Positions 50,901 to 60,000 of a DNA stretch of 64,000 nucleotides are shown piece after piece. A program made the translations under genes and the position numbers. The notes beneath the pieces were generated by a model. It saw only the letters and a list, made by a program, of their open reading frames with translations, was not told the DNA's origin and searched no databases. The DNA is taken from positions 163,831 to 227,830 of the forward strand of contig NW_008246082.1 of assembly GCF_000281045.1 (NCBI RefSeq). Direction: 5' to 3'. This DNA is from Saprolegnia diclina VS20 (taxonomy: Eukaryota > Oomycota > Saprolegniomycetes > Saprolegniales > Saprolegniaceae). The stretch's first letter is position 1. Each line of letters starts with the position of its first letter.

Positions 50901-52289
50901 CGGGATGCGACCGCCGTTCTCAGCAATAAAACCACCGAGGATCTTGAGCACCGATGCGACGGTCAGCGGCTTGGTGCCGTCTTCGACCCACGCAACGTCA
51001 CCGTCGACTAGAATGGGCGGGGACGCCTGTGGCCCGTGCTTTCGGAGGAACGTTGAAATCGACGGCTTGAAGACGCCCTTGTCGTTCGGGTGCTTGGTGT
51101 AGTAGTCACCCATCTTGGTGAGTGGCAACTTTCCGCCGAGACTCACAATGTACTTGCCGAGACGTCGCATCGCGTCGTGGGCACCTTGGGGTACAGCACC
51201 GAGCTGCGCCCGAGCGAGCGACTTTGAGAGCACGTCGTTGTACATATCGGTGGTCATGAGGCTCTTCATGCGGGCGTAGGCAGCCGGAAGATGCTTGACG
51301 TCCTGCGCAGCGTAGTCGAGGCGCTGGGCTTCGATCGGGCGGCGGTCCCAGAGACCAAAACCGTGCTGCACCGAGTCTTTCTGTGTGTTGATCGCGCCGG
51401 CGTACTGGTGTAAAATCTTGTTGAGGCCCATGAGCGTGTTGGGACTGCTCGTCAGCACTTGATGCGCGACTTGCGTGTCAAAGAGGTTGGTCAAACGGAG
51501 GTTAAACTGCCCCGCGAGACCCATGTAGTCGTGACGCGCATCGTGCAAGACAGCAAGCTTGGACGTGAGCACGGCGACGATCTCGGGCTCGCGCAAGATG
51601 GCCGGGCACGTGTAGACGTCGAGAATGTAGACGCAGTCCGACCGGCACGAGACCTGGAGCAGCGACATCTTACCAGTGGCCTCCAAGTCACCTTCGAGGT
51701 CCATGAAGAGCACGTCCAACTGCTTGAGGACCGCGAAGGCTTGTTTGGCGCCTTGCACAGTCGTAATGTACTTGTATGGAGCTGGTGGTACCGCAGCCGC
51801 TGGCGGAGTGGTTGTCGGCGGCGGCGACACTGCTTGTCGGGTCCATGTGATGTCGAGCAGCTTCTTGCCCCCAACGATTGCGAGCTGGAATTGGTCCAGA
51901 CACCCGTGTATCTCAATGAATTCGGTGCACGAAGCAATCTTCGTCGTCGTCCACATAAAACCGTACGCACGGTGAGCCTGACGGAAGACACCCAAGAAGC
52001 ACCCGATGTCTGTTGTGGCGCGGTTCAGCGACGCCTCGCCGAGTGCTTTGATGGCTTCAGACGTCGCAGCAAATTGAATCGCATGCGCGGCCACGGCGAG
52101 TGGGTAGGCTGCAGACGCCCCATGAGCTGCAATGAAGGCTTCGACGCCACCGGCGGCTGTGACAGTGACCTTGTGCTTTTTGCGCGGCTTGGTCGACGAG
52201 TAGAACGCCTCGATGTTTGCCACGCGCACGTAGCCGTGGTGCGCTCGTACGTAGTCGCACAGAGCATCCACACATGCCTTGGCGGCCAT
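47931..52289 (-). CDS. DEDDy exonuclease, LOTUS-like repeats and MOV10-type RNA helicase in one protein
   Basis: An uninterrupted frame of 1,452 residues from MAAKACVDALCDYVRAHHGY (an in-frame ATG at 52355 is possible). Residues about 173-345 form an RNase D/WRN-type 3'-5' exonuclease: VLFMDLEGD (D-x-E), LHDARHDYMG and LDYAAQDVKHL (Y-x3-D). Three similar segments (about 5-60, 373-435, 445-509) share an LGG-I--NGG ... FLRKHG pattern recalling LOTUS/OST-HTH folds. An MSP-like beta region lies at about 555-646. The SF1 helicase follows: GPPGTGKTVTLVE (about 903), AIDEAAQASEPEVI, LAGDPMQLGPVI, LLRNYRSHEAIL, VGSVEQFQGGERRVI, RFNVAITRAKALLIVVGN. An acidic stretch and charged coiled tail end it. Role in RNA silencing or decay is inferred from MOV10/SDE3/Armitage relatives. 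Confidence 0.9.
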   Translation of the reverse strand: MAAKACVDALCDYVRAHHGYVRVANIEAFYSSTKPRKKHKVTVTAAGGVEAFIAAHGASAAYPLAVAAHAIQFAATSEAIKALGEASLNRATTDIGCFLGVFRQAHRAYGFMWTTTKIASCTEFIEIHGCLDQFQLAIVGGKKLLDITWTRQAVSPPPTTTPPAAAVPPAPYKYITTVQGAKQAFAVLKQLDVLFMDLEGDLEATGKMSLLQVSCRSDCVYILDVYTCPAILREPEIVAVLTSKLAVLHDARHDYMGLAGQFNLRLTNLFDTQVAHQVLTSSPNTLMGLNKILHQYAGAINTQKDSVQHGFGLWDRRPIEAQRLDYAAQDVKHLPAAYARMKSLMTTDMYNDVLSKSLARAQLGAVPQGAHDAMRRLGKYIVSLGGKLPLTKMGDYYTKHPNDKGVFKPSISTFLRKHGPQASPPILVDGDVAWVEDGTKPLTVASVLKILGGFIAENGGRIPGSHLGVLYKEYPGISAVIFANGGNASGFVKAHGASATPPIRCTDGDFFVGNQAASPADDPSPAKLFKLYGAKFTADKYGVEITDDGAFRNVVETKTSATQFYKVTNRATESITLRRVFQVATSKGSTPFKFGPKIGTNIVFAPNTELSIPCHFSPKVPGQYKTILAFEFVTRQGTVVFIGRVVEGVNAIDASMDAETRAAIAAAPVKRQRRKQRANLHFVPPNGGDKHSAKSTKSKRNVPLASYPVPSPLPAVDFDGPLSLVNYQVRLRHLLYHEELEHLRQQAEFDMDGARLKFKTPDLYELAVPGLAEGRPSLMTGDKVWLSRGAKTFQGTVSDVRLDAIYIATPTSFRSAYQAGAAFNVRFIMSRTPMREMHQGLANISLAMHEMLLFPSPAVPNAVRSQRSLQPTRPINPEQRKVVDDVLDHVVSSAKVKAPYLLFGPPGTGKTVTLVETIVQLLRAKPDAKILVCAPSNAAADNVVERLAPQLTPAKLLRAMAFSRRVKGTPDAVLPFTKTNGEGGFTPVTLSDVKAVSVIVSTIGSGAKLYNLGVTRGYFSLIAIDEAAQASEPEVITVLGPLALTGTAVVLAGDPMQLGPVIKSDVAAKHGLSMSLMERLMQRELYATSHKTKLLRNYRSHEAILTVPNALFYDGELTPHAPKSASHNMLAWPSLPNAAAPILFHGITGAEMQDADSPSWYNLFELHAVLTYIQSLKSYPGLRLDEIGVITPYAKQRQKIQMALQKHKLDGVQVGSVEQFQGGERRVILVSTVRSSTEFFADDAKFRLGFVSHPKRFNVAITRAKALLIVVGNPNILETSQTWAPFLEHCVRLGAVAGAPPMRATAMVKAEHANDSDYDSNADDNDDDDDYDSDDDVCVQYEIMMAEAAAAHRANVQADAVARAARVEEERAYRARLHAWEDARARELALREQARQRDVYNAVMEQQYRAQREYEERMYRNARAQEHAAMMAAQEAARQAKHDESTSGCSIQ

Positions 52290-52355
52290 GCTCGCACAAT
52301 GGTCAGGCAAGTGCAAAGTGGCGACATCCAATCCAGCGTCCAATCGGAACAGCAA

Positions 52356-53506
52356 CGTACCGTACTACAGAGTACATTAAATGACTATGATTTGTATTGA
52401 ATAGCGTACGAACGAATAGCGTACGTGTACATCGTACAATAAGTGACGCAGCCATTTGATTCGTCGTCATTGACGTTTCCCCAACCCCGTTCGTGTAGAC
52501 TGGTCGGCCAACGGCTCCCTAGCTGCAGACTGGAAATGCTTGCAAGAAGAGAACAGCAAGGCGGTACTCTCGCAGGTTCCTGGTCTAGCTGACCTTTCGC
52601 TACCAATTTGATACGACGGGATCACTAATATCAACTTCAACGATCCAACCGATCATCGCCATACAAAGATACCACTATTTCCAAGAGACACCCTGCAACT
52701 TGCAAGCGAGCGAGAGTACCATGCGAATACCACGCTCGCGCCGGCTACCATAGATATATGAACGTGTTTCGCGTTATCTTCATAATTACACAAAGACTTC
52801 GCATACGTAGAGACTAGCAATCTCCTTCTTCTTCATTGGGTCGCCGGTCCGTGGCTGCGCAGGCGGCGGGCGCCGGCTACCATATATCTGGGGGATGTTA
52901 ACACAGTGATTTGTGTCTCGTGCCCTCCCTCTGGGACACCACGACGGGCCATGAGCGCATTTGTAGAGCTTCTCGTGGCCATTCACCGCAGCATATTTCA
53001 CAATTTAAAAAGAACCTTTTCGAGGCCCAATTCAAAGCCAACATCGCATCAGATATCGAGTGAAGCATCGTAATGTGCACAAGCAAGATTTTCGTTTGCG
53101 CACTATGGACTAATCGTATAAAGTCTCACAGTGTGTGACAGCAACCGAAGTCCGCCACGTCATTGGCGACAAATTCTCTGCGTACTGCACCGCACGACCT
53201 CCCTCTTGACTACAGTACAGTGTTCGCGCATTAATATTTTCTGCATCGAGTTCGCACTTGGCAATTGAGTCGCTCGGGCGTCCGGTCGACTGGCCGTCGA
53301 AAATGTCCAAACCTTAACGCACGTTGCCATCGTGACCAACCTTGCGCTATAGCACACTTGTTTTGAAAGCGTCGAGCATGCATCATCCTGCAGCAAAGAG
53401 GCGCCGAGGGGCGTCTCCTTTGCGCCGCGCACCTTGTGGATGGTCGCGTCATCCCAAGACGTTCGCGAGAGTTATGCATTTTCAGAGGTATTTCAGCCAC
53501 GTCAAC
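52356..53506. other. intergenic, 1.15 kb, with a short direct repeat
   Basis: Divergent region between the helicase and hydrolase genes. A 15-bp direct repeat GCGCCGGCTACCATA occurs at 52738-52752 and 52870-52884. An in-frame upstream ATG at about 53380 could extend the hydrolase gene. No other coding evidence. Confidence 0.5.
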
Positions 53507-55449
53507 ATGAGGACCATTTTAGATTCGGTCATGTGGAAGCCCGTGTTCTTCGGCATCGTCGCCATCCTCGCGACGCCGCTGCTCGTGCTCTGGGGCGCCG
53601 CCGGCTGGGTCCTGACGCGCCCACCACTTGTAGCAGCAACAACGTCCGTCGCGGCCGTGCTCGCGCTGGCCATCGCCGCCTACGTCGACAACGCAACCAT
53701 GCTCTTTGACGTTCCCGCCGTCCTCGCGGTCGCCCTGGGTCTCTTGATGACGTTGCCAAAGAAGACGCTGTACAACTGGTCGCTTCTGATTGCCTTTCTG
53801 TCGTTTGCCATCGCGCGCCGCGTGTGCCTGCCGACGCCATCGACGTCGCTCGCCGGTACGCAACCTTGCCATGCGTTTTGCTCATATACCACATTATAGA
53901 CTGGATCACAGTGCTGGGCTGCGTGGGCCTTCTCTGGAGCTATACTGCAACGCGGAAGCTATGGGTCTCGGCCAACCTCGAGACGCTCACGACGATCGAA
54001 GACCGCCTGTACAATGCGCACATCATGGCCGAGTATAAAATGCTGAAAATCGGCGGCCTTGGCACCGTCCACGTCCCGTACTGCGGCGAGAAGCGCGACG
54101 AAAGCCGGTTGCCGCCGCTCAACCTCGTCTTGGTGCATGGCTACGCCGCCGGCAACGCGTTTTGGGCCACGGTACTTGACGTCTCTTACTCGCTCGTCCA
54201 TCTGATGCCCGTGTGTAGAATTTGCAAACGTTGGCCAAGCACTACAACGTCGTACGTTTAGTAGTCTCTCGTCCTGGGTGTCCATAACGTTCGTTCCATG
54301 GTCTGCAGTATGCGGTGGAGTGGCTGGGCATTGGCCGGTCGGACCGCCCCGACCCCAAGTTTGCATCGGTACCCACTTCAAATCCCGCAGGCGCAATACT
54401 TATTTGAATGTTTTTGGCTAGTATGACGAAGCCGATGCCTTCTTTGTCGATGCGATCGAGCGCTGGCGCAAGGAGATCCAGGTACCGTTCACAAAATTTG
54501 TCAATTTTCCGCTCACATTGTCGCAAATTAGCTCGACCACTTTGTGTTGGCGGGCCATTCGATGGGCGTACGATCTTTGCCTACGGTCTCGTCGTCTGAA
54601 ATACCTATTAGGGTATTTTTGTGACGCACTACGCTGTCAAGTACCCGGAGCGTGTCGAGGTACACGCTTCGAACCTGTTTCAGCACGCCACTTATACTCT
54701 TTATCGAATGTAGCAACTCATCTTGATCTCGCCGGCGGGCGTCGGGTATCCCCCAAAAGATGCGTCCGAGCCGCGCTCGTTCTTCTTCCGCATCGTACGC
54801 ATGGGCTGGCGCGCCGAGATCACACCTATGGTACAAAACCCTCTCGTTTTGAGGATGAAATTCACCAAGGAGTAGGCCATTGTGCGCTATCTCGGTCCGT
54901 TTGGCCACAAGCTCGTGAGCTGGATCTTGCAGCGCCGCATGAGCTGGCTGCCCGACACGAGTGTGCTCAAGAGCGGGATCCTCGACCCTGCGCTCATTGC
55001 CGACTACATGTACCACAACTGGGCCCTGAAAAAGTCGGGCGACGTGGCCATGAACACGCATCTTTTGCCGGTACGACTTGAGAGTACTTGGCTACCGCTT
55101 GCAGTCGCCGACAAATGTCTGGCATTGTAGGGCGCCTTTGGCAAGCGGGCACTTCGAGACGCCTTGCTCCCGGGGCAAATCAAGATGCCCGTGACCTTTC
55201 TGTGCGTACCAAGATGGATCTGTCAATGGCGCTCAAAAATGAACTAGGTATGGCGGAGGGTCGGACTGGATGGACTTTAACCACGGCCAAGACGTTGTCG
55301 ACCGACTCAAGAGTACGCAGTACGCGTCACTGCGCAAGGTACCCCTCGCCGGCCACCAAGTGTTTATGGACAACGCCGCTGCGTTTAATTCGATGCTCAT
55401 CGACGCCATCACCGATGGCCTCGAGCTGCGTTCGTTCCGCACCGAGTGA
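53507..55449 (+). CDS. alpha/beta hydrolase, CGI-58/ABHD5-like, with N-terminal membrane spans
   Basis: The start MRTILDSVMWKPVFFGIVAI at 53507 precedes at least four hydrophobic segments (VAILATPLLVLWGAAGW, VAAVLALAIAAYV, VPAVLAVALGLLM, WSLLIAFLSFAIA), then another after the first intron (WITVLGCVGLLWSY). The hydrolase fold begins at LNLVLVHGYAAGNAFW. The nucleophile elbow is FVLAGHSMGG, interrupted by an intron. IVRYLGPFGHKLVSWILQRR forms the cap. GGSDWMDFNHGQDVV supplies the acid, and LAGHQVFMDN holds the histidine inside the H-x4-D motif of the CGI-58/ABHD4-5 family. About eight short introns. Ends at 55449. Likely lipid hydrolase or acyltransferase at a membrane; the serine suggests an active enzyme, unlike animal ABHD5. 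Confidence 0.87.
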
Positions 55450-56169
55450 TCGTACTAACGTACAACAAAGTAATAAGTTGAATGCATTTTGCCTCTTGGT
55501 ATATCGTCTAGTTGCACCATCTACATCACTTTTCCCTAGTAGACGCAGTGGCAACCACTGCGGTCAGCATCGATGAAGAGACCACGCGTGCAAGGGCCAG
55601 AGCCAAGAGTGCGGCCGCGTACGTTCGACGACGCCGGGCACGTGCACTGCGCGATGCGTTCTGACTTCAACCGCGCGCTCGCAGGGTTTTACTAGGGCTC
55701 GAAGCCCGACTGTAGGCGACGACCACATTTTCGCCTCTCAATTTATTAGTCGCAGAAGTAATAGCGATACGTTCGCACGTACTAGCAGCGCGAGATTGGG
55801 CCGCAAACTAGACTCTGAATACCAAGCGTCCACGCACGTTCGGAGGGCAGAAGCCTATTGTCCAAGACAGCCTCGCGCTCGAGAGGAAGAGAGGTCGTCA
55901 TGTGTGCTGCTGTACAACTTGCATGACCGGTGGACAGGACTACAACGGCGATGACGTGTTAGGCGTATTCAGCGTCTCGATACTGCATTGTTCAATGACT
56001 AGAGTCCAGGATATCATCGATGCTTTGCAATGCCAGGTTTGGATCCGCGCAGTCCTGAGAGCGATCCACGTCATGATTCTTTTTAGCCAATCAGATGCCA
56101 AGGATATTTTGTCCGCGAAAATCATTTCACAATTCGCGCTGAAGAGAAGGCAAGAACCAGCAGCACCCG
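55450..56169. other. intergenic, nothing certain
   Basis: About 720 bases. A 40-codon frame at 55573-55695 (MKRPRVQGPEPRVRP...) is too short and unsupported to call. No repeats or RNA genes seen. Confidence 0.45.
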
Positions 56170-56701
56170 ATGAGCCCCGCGACCGAAGACGAGAGGAACC
56201 TCCCGGAGACGCTCCGCGTAGCCATCGAGGCCTCCATGCGCCTCCGAGCAACCGACGAAGATGCGCTCAACCTCGCGGTAGAGCTGTTCAACAAGCACGC
56301 GACCGCGCTGGGCTTGAAGGACTGGATCATGGACGAGAGCAAGCTCATAGACTCGGCGACGCTCCTCCAGCGCCTCACCGTGCTCAGAAGATGCTGACGC
56401 AGACGATCTGCGAGGAGTCGGCCGTGGACGATGCACCATCGCATGACCAGGTGGTTCCCCGTGCAAGCGGCGGCGCTGCCCTTTTTGGCCACTGCGTTGG
56501 GCTCCATAGCTCGTCTAAGGGCTTCGAGGCAACCATGTTGGAGCCACGAACGTGCTGTATGCTCGGGTCATGGACAATGCTGCGTGGCGAGCGCGGACCC
56601 TCGGCGGCCAGCTCGTGCAGGCCATGACAGGGCACGCGCAAAAGCTCGCCAAGATCTGCAGCGACGCGTTTGACGCGGTGCTGCAAACGATTATAGAGTG
56701 A
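56170..56701 (+). CDS. small helical protein of unknown function
   Basis: Starts MSPATEDERNLPETLRVAIE at 56170. The first exon is strongly helical (SMRLRATDEDALNLAVELFN, LGLKDWIMDESKLIDSATL). The last exon gives NVLYARVMDNAAWRARTLGG and LAKICSDAFDAVLQTIIE before the TGA at 56699. The joins between are uncertain. One very short candidate intron (23 nt, GTGCTCAG...ACGCAG, after CGCCTCACC) would give TICEESAVDDAPSHDQ, and a second intron lies between about 56470 and 56545. The product is perhaps 130-150 residues. No family recognised. Confidence 0.55.
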
Positions 56702-57004
56702 CCGTAACCGTGACTGCTCGCGCACATCGTAACCTTTACGCGTTGCCTGAACTGGATGGATAGTTCAAGATTCCGCGTGTGCTCGACCTTGGGCGCAACA
56801 AACTGCTTCCGCTTTGTGGTAAGTGGAATTCTACCGAATATGTAACCACATATCTGGGACATATCCAGTCCCAACGCTTTGTATCTACGCAAGATCCCTG
56901 AGGATCGTACCCTTTCGTGGTGCCCCAACCGTCACGTTCATTTTCCAACTAGCGCATTTGGAAACGCTGCTCAGTCAGCAGCCACTGGCGAGGAGACAAC
57001 AACC

Positions 57005-60000
57005 ATGAGCGTAGGCGACGACTCGATGGTTGGTATCATCGCGTCTGCGATTAGAGCCTCGGTCCCGAGCTATACAAATCGGCTTCGAGCGGACACGCGG
57101 CACGCGTGGCCTTCCTCATACAACAAGGTGCCAACGTCAACTGGAAAACGGGGGTAATGCAGATGGGTGTGTGGATGTTGGTGTAGCAATGTCTAGGACG
57201 GAACGACACCCCTCTACATTGCGGCGAGGTGGGGCCAAGAAGACGTCGTCAGCCTTCTTCTGCAAGCTGGTGCCGACCCCCACGTTACTTGCGTGCGTTG
57301 CAACTTGGTGTTGAGACGTCATTCCAAACAATCTATGTGGCTAGTACGACGAGACACCGTACGCGGTTGCGCATGCCAACAACTACTTTAGCACAGCTCA
57401 AGTTCTCAAGTGGGCCATGCACCGTGAACCCGCCCCCGCCGAGGTGGCTGCCGCACAACAGAACAGCAGCAACTGCGCGCGAAAGGTACGTCTTTGCGGT
57501 CGTGACTGCGTCGACAATAGTGGTTAGGAAAGCCTCGGGGGTTGCCTGTACAAAGCAGCACAGCTTGGCGATGTGGGCCGAGTGCGAGAGCTGCTCGGCC
57601 AGAGCGCCGATGTCGAATGGCGCCACTCGGTAACCGCCGGTGCAACGACGACGACTGACGACCGCATGCTCTAGGGCGGGTTCACGCCGCTCTCCGCCGC
57701 CGCTTTCAACGGCCACGATGACGTTGTGGGCCTCCTACTAGATGCCCACGCAAACGCCGACGACGTCTCCAGTGTGAGTCCACACAACAACGTATTAGGA
57801 GCAGTATACCACACAGTGATCGCCAAGTAGAATGGCGTCACACCGCTCATTGTCGCAGCGCTTGAGGGTCACGTCATGGTCGTGCGGCTCCTCCTCGGCG
57901 CTACTGCCAAAGTCAACTGGAGAGACAATGTACGACCTGAAGACTTCACCGCGATGACGTCATCATCGCAATTCACTAAAACTGCGACCTAGGACGGCGA
58001 TACAGCGCTGCACGTTGCGTCGCGGACCGGACGTGCTAACGCCGTGCAGCTGCTCCTGGGCGCAGGCGCCGACGTCAACCTGAAAAACAGTGTACAACCC
58101 GAAGTCGTTATCATTGCTAAATCTATTACCCAGATCGGCAATACGGCGCTGCACGAAGCGTCCCGAGAGGGTCATGCTACCGCCGTGCAGCTGCTCCTGA
58201 GTGCAGGCGCCAAAGTCAACTGGCTATACAATGTACGACCCGAAAACGTTATCACGATGACTACATCGTCGCAAATCGCTCAAGCAACGACTTAGGACGG
58301 CAATACAGCGCTGCACATAGCGTCGAGCCGAGGCCATGCTGACGTCGTGGAGCTGCTCTTGCACGCAGGCGTCGACGTCCACCTGAAAAACATTGTACGA
58401 CCCGAAAACGCTATCACGAAGACGACGTCATCGCTTAAACTACGACCCAGATCGGCAATACGGCGCTGCACGAAGCGTCTCGAAAGGGCCATGCCCCCGC
58501 CGTGAAGCTGCTCCTGGGGTCAGGTGCCAAAGTCAACTGCAGCAACAGTGTACGACCCAAAGACTTTATCACGGTGACGTCACCATCGCATATCGCTAAA
58601 CCTACGACCTAGGACGGCAACACGGCACTGTACCTTGCGAGGAAGGCAGGACATGTTGACGCCTCGAATGTGCTCCTAGGCACTGAGCCGCGTCTAGAAA
58701 AGGCAGTCCGCAGCGACAAGGTCGGACAGGTCGAGAGCGTGCTGCGTACCTACAGCATTACCGTGGACGAGCGACTGCGGGGAGTCGACTTTGCGAGTCC
58801 TTGGGACGGCGTCTCACTCGTGGCGCACCCGGCGTTGCAGCAAGAGCTCACGTCCAAGCTCCAGTGTGTGTCTTCCCGAGCCTCGCCGTTCGCGGGCATC
58901 AACCTGCTTCGCACCTTGCAGCTCTCGAAGCCGATTCCCGAGCTCGACTTGTTGTACGCGCTCGAGCTGCTTCACTTGCCCGGCGACGATGCAGCCGCCG
59001 TGACGAGCCACATTGAGAGCTACTTGCGCCACTTGGTGCTCACGGGCAACGCCGCCCACCCGATTCTGCTGCTCGCCTTGGGTCGCTGGCTAAAGGACTT
59101 TGCTTTTGTGAAGGCGTTTGCGACCAAGTACCCGACCGCGACAGACGCATGGCTGCTTCCCACCGAGAAACAACACCTTGCGCCGGCGCAAGCCGAGTCA
59201 CCATCGCCGCACACGGACCCGTGCATTCGGCAGCTCTGGGCGACGTTACCCGGGAAGCCACCAGCGGCCGTGCCAGCCATGGACGCCCTCTTAGATCTCG
59301 TGGGCATCCCAAAAGTCAAGCGATTTGCCATTGGGCTCTTCCAAACCGCAGCGGCGCTCGCGCAGATGACGCCCGAGACGCGGCAGAAGAACCCGATTTC
59401 CTTAAACTACTGCTTTGTGGGCAACGCGGGCACGGGCAAGACCACGGTGGCGCGCCACTTTGCGACGCTGCTCCACGCCTCAAAGCTGCGCTCCAAGGAT
59501 GTCTTTGTTGAGACAGATGCGCGGCAGCTCAAGGACGCCGGTGCACCAGCATTCGACAAGCTCGTGCAGAGTGCTTTGGACGGCGTCCTCTTCATCGACG
59601 AGGCGTATGATCTTGACCCGGTGGGCGACCTCCGCGGCAAACCGATCGTGGCCGCACTCCTCACCGCGGCCGAGAACCTCCGGGATCGCATCACGATCAT
59701 CCTCGCGGGCTACGAGACGGACTTGCAGACCAAGCTGTTTGACTTCAACGCTGGTCTCAAAAGTCGTTTTCAGTTTGTGACGTTCGAGGACTTTGATGTG
59801 ACGGAGCTGGCCGAGGTCTGCCGCCAGCAGGTCGCTGCCCGCGGCTGGACGGCTCCAAAAGCGCTAGCGACGCTCGTCGCCAAGAAACTCATCATCGGCG
59901 CCAACACCAAGGGTTTCGGTAACGCGCGGTCGGTGCGGCAGGAGGTAGAGGCCGCCACGCAGCGGGCCATGGCGCGACCCACGTTTCGCGGCCAGTCGCT

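Noticed and set aside
55573-55695. 40-codon frame MKRPRVQGPEPRVRP...
   Set aside because: Too short, unsupported by a paralogue or motif, unlike the 45-residue twin genes.
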